Source: Rhodanobacteraceae bacterium (GTDB taxonomy: Bacteria; Pseudomonadota; Gammaproteobacteria; Xanthomonadales; SZUA-5). From it: a stretch of 64,000 nt of DNA. The stretch is taken from the NCBI GenBank assembly GCA_016713135.1, contig JADJPR010000002.1:186001-250000 (forward strand), read 5' to 3'. The notes under the pieces are model-generated. The model worked only from the letters and a program-made list of their open reading frames with translations, was not told the DNA's origin and ran no database searches. Shown piece after piece: positions 1-9,762 of the stretch. Position numbers and translations under genes: made by a program. The first letter of the stretch is position 1. Each line of letters begins with the position of its first letter.

Positions 1-1
1 G

Positions 2-837
2 CACATCAACTTGGAGATTCTTCGGAATTTCGAGGTGTCACTCCCCCCCCTTCAGATCCAGCAGCGCATCGCAGGCATCCTGTCGGCCTACGACGAACTG
101 ATCGAAAACAGCCAGCGGCGCATCAAGATCCTGGAGTCGATGGCCCGCGCCCTCTATCGCGAGTGGTTCGTCCACTTCCGCTTCCCCGGCTCCGAGTCCA
201 TCCCCCGCATCCCTTCCCCCTCGGCGAGATTCCGCTGGGGTGGGAGGTGACGACGGTAGCCGAGGCATTCGCGATCTCCGGCGGTGGAACGCCATCACGA
301 AAGGAAGTGGGCTTCTGGGAAGGCGGCACAATTCAGTGGTACTCACCAAGCGACCTGACCGGCGCAGGCGCGATGTTCATGGACGATTCCAGCGACCACA
401 TTACCGAGCGCGGACTCGCGCAGAGCTCGGCGCGAATGTTCCCTGCGCGCAGCGTGATGCTCACCAGTCGGGCCACCATTGGAGCAATCGCGATCAACAC
501 GCATGAGGCTTGCACCAACCAAGGCTTCATCACCTGCCTGCCGAACGAGCGCGTGCCGCTCTACTTCCTTTTCCACTGGCTGACGGAAAACGTGCCGACG
601 TTTCAGCGGATGGCGTCGGGCGCGACCTTCAAGGAAATCAGTCGAGGCGTTTTCAAGACCATCTCGTTTTTGCAGCCACCGGGCCGACTCGTCGAGCGGT
701 TTGAAGCCATCGCCGGGCCGATGGCCGAACAAATTCTCGCGCTCCAGCGTCAAACCCAAAACCTACGCCGCACCCGCGACCTGCTGCTGCCCCGCCTTCT
801 CTCGGGCCAGATCGATGTGGAGGCCCTCGCGCCATGA
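2..837 (+). pseudogene. hsdS: Type I restriction specificity subunit HsdS, 5'-truncated by window edge and frameshifted
   Basis: HsdS chooses the DNA target of a type I restriction-modification complex. The first part (frame 2, to about 230) ends in the family's central conserved region, with LQIQQRIAGILSAYDELIEN followed by REWFVHFRFPG. The expected continuation, GEIPLGWEV and a second target-recognition domain, is in frame 1 and runs to the stop at 835-837. It ends in a second conserved helix (LRRTRDLLLPRLLSGQI). The switch falls in the C-rich stretch at about 205-232. A separate run of eight C lies at 43-50. The gene starts left of the window. Its stop overlaps the next ATG. Whether the shift is real, phase-variable or a base-calling error cannot be decided here. 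The family call is firm. Confidence 0.85.
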
Positions 838-2692
838 TGCGCACCGCCGAAGACCTGCTGCAGGAACTCGCCGCGCTCGACGAGTCGCACCGCATCGAGG
901 CCAAGCAGGCACGCCAGGTCGACCGCTCGATCATGGAAACGGTGTGCGCCTTCGCCAATGAACCTGGCCTTGGCGGTGGCTATCTGCTGCTGGGCGTGAG
1001 CCGCGACCCGCAGGACCTGTTCTCCAACGCCTACCGGGTGGACGGCATCGTCGATCCGGACCAGTTGCAGTCGGACCTTGCGAGCCAGTGCGCCGTCGTC
1101 TTCAACCGGCCCATCCGGCCGCGGGTGTCGGTCGAAGCACTGAATGGCAAGACCGTCGTGGTGGTCTTCGTGCCTGAGGCGGCGCCCACCGAAAAGCCGA
1201 TCTTCATCCAGAACCTGGGGTTGCCACGCGGCGCTTTCCGGCGCGTCGGCCCGACCGACCAGGAGGGAACGGAAGACGATCTGGTGGCTTTGTACGCCGG
1301 GCACCAGGCGGATACCTTCGACGCGGCCGTGTTGCCCGATGCCGACATGAGCGACATCGATCCCGCCGCCATCAATGACTACCGGCAGCAACGCCGTGCG
1401 ATTAATCCGGACGCCGAGGAATTGGCCTGGTCGGACGACGACCTGTTGCGCGCGCTGGGTTGTGCCAAGCGCGAGAACGGCCTGCTCAAGCCGACGGTGG
1501 CCGGCATCGTGCTGTTCGGGTCGACCATGGCCCTGCGCCGCTGCTTTCCGATGATGCGCATCGACTACATCCGGGTGCCTGGCCGGCAATGGGTGGAGAA
1601 CCCGGATCACCGCTTCGACACCCTGGAGATCCGCGCGCCGCTGTTCACCGCCATCCGCCGCGCCACCAGCACGGTGCGCGACGAACTGCTCCAGTCCTTC
1701 TCGCTGCCCGAAGGCGCCCTGGCGCGCGAAGACGAACCCGCGCTGCCGCTGCGGGTGATCCGCGAGGCCATCGTCAACGCCGTAATGCACCGCAGCTACC
1801 GCATCCACGGCGCAATCCAGATCATCCGTTACGCCACGGCTCGGAAACCCGCAACCCGCGCATTGCCGCCGTGCTGCACGAGGTGAACATCGCCGAGACC
1901 AAGGGCAGCGGCATTCGCGCCATGCGCGAACTGATGCTCGCCCACGACCTGTTGCCTCCCACTTTCGAGTCGTCGCGCCCTGACCAGTTTGTCGCCACCT
2001 TCCTGTTCCATCACTTCCTGGGGCCGGACGATCTCATCTGGTTGCGCAGGCTCACCGGGGAACCGATCAGCGACGAAGAGTCCCGCGCCCTGGTGTTCGT
2101 GCGGGAACTGGGTGCCATCGACAACGCCGCGTATCGGGCCATCAACCGGACCGATACCTTGAACGCCTCATTCCACCTGCGCCGCCTGCGGGACCTGGGC
2201 TTGCTGGAGATGAAGGGCGCGGGTAGCCGGACCTACTATGTCCCAAGCGTGGTGTTCGCAGCCCAGTCTCTCGTCGACCGTTCCCCCGGGATCACGGGGA
2301 ATCCGCACCACCCCACGCCAAATACACACCACCCCGCCCCGAATACACACCACCCCACCCCAAATACACACCAGCTACCGGCGGATACACACCAGCTCTC
2401 GCCAGATCTGCCGGCTACGCTGCGAGCCAGGATCCCCGCCGCCGGGGCCAAGCCACGCAAGGACACCCTGCGGACATTGATCCGTGACCTCTGTGCCTGG
2501 CGCGCCCTCAGCGCCAGAGACCTGGCGACGCTGCTTGGTGGACGGGACCACAAGCACCTGGTCCGTGAGTTCCTCGGCCCCATGGTCGGCGAAGGTCTGC
2601 TTGCCTACACCATCCCGGCGATGGAAAACCACCCGGAACAGCGTTACACCGTGCCGACAGACCGGCCCGTGAGCGACAAGGCGACTGCATGA
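834..2692 (+). pseudogene. AlbA_2/Schlafen-type ATP-binding protein with internal deletion and frameshift
   Basis: This gene lies between hsdS and hsdR, with ATG/TGA overlaps at both ends. The N-terminal 120 residues look like an AlbA_2 (Schlafen AAA_4) domain (HRIEAKQARQ, GGGYLLLGVS). A GHKL-type ATPase half follows (IREAIVNAVMHRSYR near 1760-1800). Frame 3 then ends at 1886, while the homologous continuation (GSETRNPRIAAVLHEVN, then a winged-helix tail) is in frame 2 to 2692. At the junction near 1840-1850 the segment that family members normally carry between the HRSY motif and the NPRI motif is missing, about 20 residues. A deletion that is not a multiple of three explains both observations. 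AlbA_2 ATPases often sit inside type I RM operons; their role there is not settled. The protein is probably non-functional unless the two pieces act separately. Confidence 0.75.
2306..2400 (+). repeat. Short in-frame tandem repeat (AATACACACCACCCC-type)
   Basis: About five imperfect 15-18 bp units encode a run of N-T-H-H-P and T-H-Q-L peptides. It is a linker between the ATPase half and the winged-helix tail of the broken AlbA_2 protein. The units differ by single bases. Confidence 0.8.
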
Positions 2693-5600
2693 CCGCCCAC
2701 CCCTACACCGAAGACCAGCTCGTCGAGCAACCCGCCATCGGGTTGTTTGCCGAGATCGGCTGGCAGACGGTGTCGGCGGTGGACGAGTCCCTTGGCGCGG
2801 GCGGTACGCTGGGGCGCGAAACCAAAGGCGAGGTGGTGCTCACTCCGCGGCTGCGCGCGGCGCTCACCCAGCTCAATCCCGGTCTGCCAGCCGAGGCGAT
2901 CCAGAACGCCATCGATGAACTGGTGCGCGACCGCTCGGCGATGAGCCTGGCGGCGGCCAATCGCGAGATCTACCGGCTGCTCAAGGACGGCATCCCGGTC
3001 TCGGTGCCGGACCGCGAGCACGGCGGGCAGAAGACCGAGCGACTGCGGGTGGTCGACTGGGAGCACCCGGAGCGCAACGATTTCCTGCTGGCCAGCCAAC
3101 TCAGCGTGGTCGGCAGCCTGTACACGTGTCGCCCGGACCTGGTCGGCTTCGTCAACGGGCTGCCTTGGGTGGTGGTCGAGCTGAAGAAGCCCGGTGTGCC
3201 GGCGCGCGCGGCCTTCGACGAGAACCTGACCCACTACAAGCAGCAGATCCCGCAGCTCTTCTGGTTCAACGCGCTGCTGATTGCCAGCAATGGCAGCGAC
3301 AGCCGGGTGGGATCGCTCACCGCCGACTGGGAGCGATTCTTCGAGTGGAAGCGCATCGCGCGCGAGGACGAGCCGCGCCGGGTGTCGCTGGAGGTGATGC
3401 TGCGCGGCAGCTGCGACCGCGCGCGCCTGCTCGACCTGGTGGAGAACTTCACGCTGTTCTCCGAGCACAAGGCGGGTCTGGTCAAGGTGCTCGGCCAGAA
3501 CCACCAGTTCCTCGGCGTCAACAATGCCATCGCATCCATGCTGGAGGCGCGCAAGCTGGGCCACGGGCGCGGCGGCGTGTTCTGGCAGACCCAGGGCAGC
3601 GGCAAGAGCTTCTCGATGGTGTTCTTCGCGCAGAAGGTGCTGCGCAAACTGGCCGGCAACTGGACCTTCGTGGTGGTCACCGACCGCGTGGAGCTGGACC
3701 AGCAGATCGCCAAGACCTTCAAGACCGTGGGCGCGGTGAGCGAGGCCGAGGGCGATGCCTGCCACGCCAGCAGCGGCGCGCACCTGCGCGAACTGCTGCG
3801 AGGCAACCACCGCTATGTGTTCACCCTGGTGCACAAGTTCCAGACGCCCGAGGCGCTGACCGACCGTTCCGATGTGATCGTGCTGACCGACGAGGCGCAT
3901 CGCAGCCAGTACGACACGCTGGCGCTGAACATGCGCGCGGCGCTGCCCAAGGCGATGTTCCTGGCCTTCACCGGCACCCCGCTGATCGCCGGCGAGGAGC
4001 GCACGCGGGAGGTGTTTGGCGACTATGTCTCGATCTACGATTTCCAGCAGTCGGTGGAGGACGGCGCGACGGTGCCGCTCTACTACGAGAACCGCACGCC
4101 GGAGCTGGAACTGGTCAACCCCGACCTCAACGACGACATCTACCGCCTGATCGAGGATGCCGAGCTGGATGCCGACCAGGAAGCGAAGCTCGAAAAGGTG
4201 CTGGGGCGGCAATACCACCTGATCACCCGCGACGACCGGCTGGAGACGGTGGCGCAGGACATCGTGCGGCACTTCCTCGGCCGCGGATTCCTGGGCAAGG
4301 CGATGGTGGTGTCCATCGACAAGGCCACCGCGCTGCGGATGCATGACAAGGTCAGGAAGCACTGGGCCGCCGAGACGGCGCGGGTGCAGAAGGAGCTCGG
4401 CGAACTCGGCTACCAGCCGCGCGGTGGCGAGACGAGCCCCGACCAGGCCCGGCGCGATCTGCGCCGCGCTGAGCTGAAAGCGCGGCTGGATGTGCTGAGC
4501 AGCACCGACATGGCGCTGATCGTCTCGCCCGGGCAGAACGAGATCGAGCAGATGAAGAAGCTCGGCCTCGACATCGAGCCGCACCGCCGGCGGATGAACG
4601 ACTCGCAGCCAAGCCTGGACGAGCGCTTCAAGGACACCACCGACCCGCTGCAACTGGTGTTCGTCTGCGCCATGTGGCTGACCGGATTCGACGCGCCAAG
4701 CTGCTCGACCGTGTACCTCGACAAGCCGATGCGCAACCACACGCTGATGCAGACCATCGCCCGCGCCAACCGCGTGTACCCGGGCAAGCACAGCGGCGTG
4801 ATCGTGGACTACGCCAATGTGTTCGCGTCGCTGGAGCGGGCGCTGGCCATCTACGGCGCCGGCAAGGGCGGCGCCAACCCGGTCAAGGACAAGTCCGAGC
4901 TGGCCGCGGCGCTCGGTGCGGCTGTCGCTGCGGTAACCGCCTTCTGCGCCGGCCACGGCGTCGACTTCGCAGGGATCGAGGCATTGCCGCTGGGCAGCCT
5001 GCAGCGGCTGGCGGCGGTCGAGGACGCCGTCAACGCGCTGATCGGCCCCGATGCGCGGCGCCGCGAGTTCCTGGGACACGAGAAGCTCGTCGCCACGCTG
5101 TACCGCGCCGTCAAACCTGATCCCGCGGCCATCGAGTTCTCCGCGCGCGTGTCCGGCATCGCCACCCTGGCGGCCGTCATTCGGGCCCGACTCAATCCCA
5201 ACCCGCCGGACATCCAGGCGATCCTCGCTCAGATCGCCGGCGTGCTGGACGAGTCGATCACCGGCACCGCAATCCGGCAGGATGGGCCGCCGGCCATCGA
5301 TTTGTCGAAGATCAACTTCGAGGCGCTGGCGCAGCGCTTCAAGGAATCGAAGCACAAGAACACCGACCTGGAGGCGCTGAAGGCGGCGATCCAGGCGCGG
5401 CTCGAAAAGCTCGTGCGCCTCAACCGCACGCGCGCCGACTTCGCCGAGAAGTTCGAGGCGCTGATCGAGAGCTACAACAACGGCAGCCGTAATATCGAAC
5501 AGCTCTTCGAGGAGCTGCTGAACCTCTCCAACAGCCTGAATGACGAGCAGCAGCGCCACATCCGTGAGCACCTGAGCGAGGAAGAACTGGTCATCTTCGA

Positions 5601-5883
5601 CATCCTGACCCGCCCCGCACCGGCGCTCACCACCGCCGAACGCGACGAGGTCAAGAAAGTGGCCCGCGAACTGCTGGCGCGGCTCAAGACCCTGCTGGTG
5701 CTCAACTGGCGGCAGAAGTCGGCGGCGCGCTCCACCCTCAAACTCGCCATCGAAGACACCCTCGACCAACTGCCCGCAGGTTACGACCGGCCGCTGTACG
5801 CGCAGAAATGCTCAGCCCTGTTCGAGCATGTGTACGAGAGCTATCCGGAGCGGAATGCCGGGGTGTATGCAGCCGAGCCTTGA
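2689..5883 (+). CDS. hsdR: Type I restriction endonuclease subunit R (HsdR)
   Basis: HsdR is the motor and nuclease subunit of a type I restriction complex. It translocates and cuts DNA when the HsdS target is unmethylated. The 1064-residue length is typical. An N-terminal nuclease domain is recognisable by VVVELKKPG (E164 and K166 of the PD-(D/E)xK site). The helicase motor has TQGSGKS at 301-307 (Walker A), DEAHRS at 401-406 (Walker B), FTGTPL (motif III) and ARANRVYPGK (motif VI). The tail is a long helical region, as in other HsdR proteins. The start overlaps the preceding stop by ATGA. The gene is intact although its partner hsdS is frameshifted. It ends 24 bp from the convergent glgA. 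Confidence 0.95.
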   Translation: MTAHPYTEDQLVEQPAIGLFAEIGWQTVSAVDESLGAGGTLGRETKGEVVLTPRLRAALTQLNPGLPAEAIQNAIDELVRDRSAMSLAAANREIYRLLKDGIPVSVPDREHGGQKTERLRVVDWEHPERNDFLLASQLSVVGSLYTCRPDLVGFVNGLPWVVVELKKPGVPARAAFDENLTHYKQQIPQLFWFNALLIASNGSDSRVGSLTADWERFFEWKRIAREDEPRRVSLEVMLRGSCDRARLLDLVENFTLFSEHKAGLVKVLGQNHQFLGVNNAIASMLEARKLGHGRGGVFWQTQGSGKSFSMVFFAQKVLRKLAGNWTFVVVTDRVELDQQIAKTFKTVGAVSEAEGDACHASSGAHLRELLRGNHRYVFTLVHKFQTPEALTDRSDVIVLTDEAHRSQYDTLALNMRAALPKAMFLAFTGTPLIAGEERTREVFGDYVSIYDFQQSVEDGATVPLYYENRTPELELVNPDLNDDIYRLIEDAELDADQEAKLEKVLGRQYHLITRDDRLETVAQDIVRHFLGRGFLGKAMVVSIDKATALRMHDKVRKHWAAETARVQKELGELGYQPRGGETSPDQARRDLRRAELKARLDVLSSTDMALIVSPGQNEIEQMKKLGLDIEPHRRRMNDSQPSLDERFKDTTDPLQLVFVCAMWLTGFDAPSCSTVYLDKPMRNHTLMQTIARANRVYPGKHSGVIVDYANVFASLERALAIYGAGKGGANPVKDKSELAAALGAAVAAVTAFCAGHGVDFAGIEALPLGSLQRLAAVEDAVNALIGPDARRREFLGHEKLVATLYRAVKPDPAAIEFSARVSGIATLAAVIRARLNPNPPDIQAILAQIAGVLDESITGTAIRQDGPPAIDLSKINFEALAQRFKESKHKNTDLEALKAAIQARLEKLVRLNRTRADFAEKFEALIESYNNGSRNIEQLFEELLNLSNSLNDEQQRHIREHLSEEELVIFDILTRPAPALTTAERDEVKKVARELLARLKTLLVLNWRQKSAARSTLKLAIEDTLDQLPAGYDRPLYAQKCSALFEHVYESYPERNAGVYAAEP

Positions 5884-5907
5884 TGCCGTGCCGCGTCGCA
5901 GCAGGCG

Positions 5908-7338
5908 TCATCGTACCGGCAACAGCGCCCGATACAGCTCCGCATACCGCCGCGCAGACTCAGTCCACGACCAGTCGCGCGCCATGCCGTTGGCCTGCAG
6001 GCGTGTCCAAACCTCGGGCTGGCGCCAGCAGTCGAGGGCGGTGCGGACGGCGTAGGCGACGCCGCCAGCATCGCTGTGTTCGAACAGGATGCCGGTGCCA
6101 TCGGGTTGGTCGAAACTGTCGACCGTGTCGGCCAGGCCGCCGACGCGCCTGACCAGCGGGAGGGTGCCGTAGCGCTGGCTGTACATCTGGTTGAGGCCGC
6201 AGGGCTCGAAGCGCGAGGGCATGATGAGCATGTCGGCGCCGGCCTCGATGCGGTGCGCCAGGCCCTCGTCGTAGGCTGTGCTGACGGCGACCCGACCCGG
6301 CATCGACGCCGCCCACTCGGCGAATCCGCGTTCGAGGCCGCGATCGCCCGAGGCGAGCACGACGAGCTGCAGCGGCAGCGCGTCCAGTTCGCTGCGCGCG
6401 GCGAGCAAGGCGTCCGCACCCTTCTGGTGGGCGAGTCGGCCGATGAAGGCCAGCAGCGGGTCATCGCCCTGCACCAGCCCCAGCTCACGCTGCAGCGCGG
6501 CCTTGTTCGCGCGCTTTCCGGCGTCCACCGTGGCGGCGTCGTAGCGCTGCGCGATCAGCGGATCGGTGGCCGGGTTCCACACGTTCTCGTCGATGCCGTT
6601 GAGGATTCCGGTGAGCACCGCGGAACGCGCGCGCAGGACGCCATCGAGGCGCTCGCCGAACTCAGGCGTCTGGATCTCGCGCGCATAGGTGGGCGAGACC
6701 GTGGTCAGTGCGTCGGCCAGTTGCAGGCCGGCTTTCAGGAAGGAGAAATCGCCATAGAACTCGACGCCTTCCGGGTGCCACAGATCCTCCGGAAGGCCGA
6801 GCGCACGGTATTGCGGGTGATCGAAAATGCCCTGATAGGCGAGGTTGTGGATGGTCATCACGCTGCGCGGCCGCGCGGCGCCCTGCGCCAGGTACACGGG
6901 TACCAGGCCGGTGTGCCAGTCGTTGAGATGCACGAGGTCGGCCGCCAGCTCGCCGCCCGCTGCGCCGCCGGCGATCTTTGCCACCGCCTCGCAGAAGGTC
7001 GCGAAGCGCAGCGCGTTGTCGCCAAAGGCGTGTCCATCGGCGTCGACATAGGGCCCGCCGGCGCGGTCGAACAGCGCCGGCGCGTCGAGCAGCAGCAGCG
7101 GCACGCCATTGTCCGGATGGGTGCCGGCGAGCACCGTCAGCGCCTGCCCGCGCACCTCGACGGTGGCGATCGCTCGCGCGTCCCGCAAACGCGCCGGCAC
7201 ACCGCGATAGGCCGGCATGATCACGCGCATCGAGATGCCCTGCCGCGCCAGCGCGGCCGGCAGCGCGGCGGCGACATCCGCCAGCCCGCCGGTCTTGACC
7301 AGCGGATAGACCTCGGAGGCCGCGAACAGGACCTTCAC
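5908..7338 (-). CDS. glgA: Glycogen synthase (ADP-glucose:glucan glucosyltransferase)
   Basis: GlgA extends alpha-1,4-glucan chains using ADP-glucose made by GlgC. The 476-residue GT5 protein begins MKVLFAASEVYPLVKTGG, with K15 of the KTGG loop that binds ADP-glucose. It carries the C-terminal PSRFEPCGLNQMYSQRYG motif of the nucleotide-sugar site. The start is GTG at 7338, and the GTGA overlaps the glgC stop by four bases, so the two genes are translationally coupled. No branching enzyme, phosphorylase or debranching enzyme is in the window. The gene converges with hsdR, which marks the edge of the restriction locus. Confidence 0.95.
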   Translation of the reverse strand: MKVLFAASEVYPLVKTGGLADVAAALPAALARQGISMRVIMPAYRGVPARLRDARAIATVEVRGQALTVLAGTHPDNGVPLLLLDAPALFDRAGGPYVDADGHAFGDNALRFATFCEAVAKIAGGAAGGELAADLVHLNDWHTGLVPVYLAQGAARPRSVMTIHNLAYQGIFDHPQYRALGLPEDLWHPEGVEFYGDFSFLKAGLQLADALTTVSPTYAREIQTPEFGERLDGVLRARSAVLTGILNGIDENVWNPATDPLIAQRYDAATVDAGKRANKAALQRELGLVQGDDPLLAFIGRLAHQKGADALLAARSELDALPLQLVVLASGDRGLERGFAEWAASMPGRVAVSTAYDEGLAHRIEAGADMLIMPSRFEPCGLNQMYSQRYGTLPLVRRVGGLADTVDSFDQPDGTGILFEHSDAGGVAYAVRTALDCWRQPEVWTRLQANGMARDWSWTESARRYAELYRALLPVR

Positions 7339-8606
7339 AGCGGCACGTAGCGCAACTGCCCGAGCATGTCGCGCGTCACCAGCACGACCCCGTTGGCGAT
7401 CACGTGGAAGCGCTCGGCGTCGCGCACCGGATCGAAGCCGATGTGCATGCCATCGGGAATCCGGCAGCCCTTGTCGAGCACCGCGCGGCGGATCTTGCAG
7501 CCACGCCCGACCGAGACGTCCGGCAGCAGCACCGATTCATCGATCTCGGCGTCCATTTCGACGCGCACGTTCGAGAACAGCAGCGAGCGGCGCACGGTGG
7601 CGCCGACGACCAGGCAACCGCCCGAGACCATCGAATCCAGCGCGCATCCGGCGCGCCCGTCCTGCGCAGCGAACTTCGCCGGCGGCACCTGTTCCTGGTA
7701 GGTCCAGATCGGCCAGTCGCCATCGTAGAGATTCAGCTCCGGCAAGGGATCGAGCAGTTCCAGGTTCGCCTTCCAGAAGGCCTCGACGGTGCCGACGTCG
7801 CGCCAGTAGGCCTGGCGGCTGCGATCCTCGCGATCGCGGAATGGGTAAGCCAGCGCCGAGTGCGCGTGGATCGCCTTCGGGATGATGTCCTTGCCGAAGT
7901 CGTGACTCGAGGACTTGTCGGCCGCATCGCTGACCAGCTGGTCGATCAGGAACTGCGTGTTGAACACATAGATGCCCATCGACGCCAGCGCCACGTCGCT
8001 GCGCCCGGGAATCGGCTCCGGCGCCGCCGGTTTCTCGGCGAACTGGCGGATGCGCATGTCGGCGTCCACCGCCATGACCCCGAAGGCACTCGCTTCCACC
8101 AGCGGCACCTCGATGCAGCCCACAGTGAAGTCGGCGCCACGATGCACATGCTCGGCCAGCATCGTGCCGTAGTCCATTTTGTAGATGTGATCGCCGGCCA
8201 GCACCAGGATGTAGCGCGGAGCGTGCGACAGCAGGATGTCGATGTTCTGGAACACCGCATCGGCGGTGCCGGCGTACCAGGAGGTCTCGTCGACCCGCTG
8301 CTGCGCGGGAAACAGCTCGACGAACTCGTTGAACTCGCCGCGCAGGAAGCCCCAGCCCATCTGGATGTGGCGGATCAGCGAGTGCGACTTGTACTGGGTC
8401 AGAACGGCGATCCGGCGGATGCCGGAGTTGATGCAGTTGGACAACGGGAAATCGATGATGCGGAACTTGCCGCCGAAGGGCACCGCCGGCTTGGCGCGCC
8501 AGTCGGTCAGCGCACTCAGGCGCGTCCCGCGCCCGCCCGCCAGCACCAGCGCCAGCGTCTCCTTGGTCAGCCGGCTGACGAATCGCGGATCCTGCTGGTC
8601 GCGCAT
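7335..8606 (-). CDS. glgC: Glucose-1-phosphate adenylyltransferase (ADP-glucose pyrophosphorylase)
   Basis: GlgC makes ADP-glucose from ATP and glucose-1-phosphate, the committed step of bacterial glycogen synthesis. Visible motifs are the nucleotide-binding LVLAGGRGTRL, KPAVPFGGKFRIIDFPLSN, and the C-terminal left-handed beta-helix region. The start at 8606 is chosen over the longer frame because AAGGAG lies nine bases upstream and MRDQQDPRFVSRLTKETLAL matches the usual N-terminus. At 423 residues it is normal length. It precedes glgA, with a four-base overlap. Confidence 0.95.
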   Translation of the reverse strand: MRDQQDPRFVSRLTKETLALVLAGGRGTRLSALTDWRAKPAVPFGGKFRIIDFPLSNCINSGIRRIAVLTQYKSHSLIRHIQMGWGFLRGEFNEFVELFPAQQRVDETSWYAGTADAVFQNIDILLSHAPRYILVLAGDHIYKMDYGTMLAEHVHRGADFTVGCIEVPLVEASAFGVMAVDADMRIRQFAEKPAAPEPIPGRSDVALASMGIYVFNTQFLIDQLVSDAADKSSSHDFGKDIIPKAIHAHSALAYPFRDREDRSRQAYWRDVGTVEAFWKANLELLDPLPELNLYDGDWPIWTYQEQVPPAKFAAQDGRAGCALDSMVSGGCLVVGATVRRSLLFSNVRVEMDAEIDESVLLPDVSVGRGCKIRRAVLDKGCRIPDGMHIGFDPVRDAERFHVIANGVVLVTRDMLGQLRYVPL

Positions 8607-8672
8607 CGCAAAGCACTCCTTCGGACGACGGGTCCATCCTAGACGAATGCGCAAACTCGACCCGGAGTTTCG

Positions 8673-9542
8673 TCAAACCGGGCGTTTGAGCCGGTCGGAG
8701 AACTCGACGAACGCAGCCGCGACCGCTGCCGGCGCCTCCAGTTGCGGATAGTGGCCGACGCCGGCGAGTTCCACGACATCGGCGTTCGCCACCAGCCGGC
8801 GATAGCCCTGCACCAGGTGCAGTCCCGAGATCGGGTCGTCGATGCCGTCGACCAGGCGCAGCGGCATTGGCGCGTGCGCCAGCGCACACACCCAGCGTTT
8901 CCGATGGCGGCGGCGTTCGGCCATGTAGCCGATCAGCTGCGGCATCACCCGGCGGCCGTCCTTGTGCTCGATCAGCGACCACATCGCGCCCAGTTCGGCG
9001 TCGTCGAGCGGCTGCTTGCAGATCTTGCGCATCGCCGCGGCGAAGCGCGGATATCGCGTCAGGCGTGCGACCAGCGGCCCGATCGGCGATGCCAGCAACT
9101 TCTGGATCAGCCGCGGGCGATGGCACTCCGGAATCAGTCCACCGTTAAGCAGGCACAGTTGCTGCAAAGTCCAGCGGCTGCTGCCATCGATCTGGCGCGC
9201 CAGCAGTTCCTGGGCGACGGTATCGCCGTAGTCGTGCGCCAGCACCCGGCAGCGGTCGATGCCGAAATGCACCAGCACCGCCTCGGCCAGGTCGGCCTGC
9301 GCGGCGATGCGGTAATCGCCGTCCGCCGGTTTGTCCGACAGGCCGAAGCCGAGCAGATCGAAGGAGATCAGCCGAAAGCGATCGGCGAGCAGGGGCTCCA
9401 GCCGATGCCAGTCCAGAGAGGAGGTCGGAAAGCCGTGCAACAGCAGGACCGGTTCACCGCTGCCGACGCTGCGCACGTAGATCTGCCGGCCGCGCCAGCC
9501 GAGCCAGCCACCGGTGGCCAACCATCGCTCGACGTCGGGCAT
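8673..9542 (-). CDS. Alpha/beta-fold hydrolase with Asp nucleophile (haloalkane-dehalogenase-like)
   Basis: The 289-residue soluble alpha/beta hydrolase has the oxyanion-hole HGFPTSSLDW near the N-terminus and a nucleophile elbow AHDYGDT. Asp, not Ser, occupies the nucleophile position, as in haloalkane dehalogenases and epoxide hydrolases. A later Asp is in DGIDDPISG and the catalytic His in GVGHYPQLEAP. The substrate cannot be assigned; true dehalogenases need additional halide-binding Trp or Asn residues. It lies 66 bp upstream of glgC on the same strand and could be co-transcribed. There is no signal peptide. Confidence 0.8.
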   Translation of the reverse strand: MPDVERWLATGGWLGWRGRQIYVRSVGSGEPVLLLHGFPTSSLDWHRLEPLLADRFRLISFDLLGFGLSDKPADGDYRIAAQADLAEAVLVHFGIDRCRVLAHDYGDTVAQELLARQIDGSSRWTLQQLCLLNGGLIPECHRPRLIQKLLASPIGPLVARLTRYPRFAAAMRKICKQPLDDAELGAMWSLIEHKDGRRVMPQLIGYMAERRRHRKRWVCALAHAPMPLRLVDGIDDPISGLHLVQGYRRLVANADVVELAGVGHYPQLEAPAAVAAAFVEFSDRLKRPV

Positions 9543-9762
9543 TGCGCGATCTCCAGTGGGGCCGGCGGTCGGGAGCCCCGGCCGCCCTTGTCGATGCGCA
9601 GATTCGCGTATCGAACTTCAGGCCACGAGGGAGCGAGGGCACGCAAGAGCGGGTTCGGTGCGATGGATCGCTACTGCGCCCTCGCCTTGATCATCGCAGA
9701 TCGATGCGCAACGGGAAGGCGGTTGGCTATCGTGGTCGCCCTCACCTCTCCCTGAGCTGGCC

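Noticed and set aside
2644..5769. 1041-codon open frame on the minus strand opposite hsdR
   Set aside because: It is an antisense shadow of a high-GC gene: Arg/Ala/His/Gln-rich, no domains, while the plus strand carries all HsdR motifs.
6076..8642. Long plus-strand open frames opposite glgA and glgC (6076-7350, 7404-8642)
   Set aside because: Codon-bias shadows with no recognisable domains; the minus-strand genes are certain.
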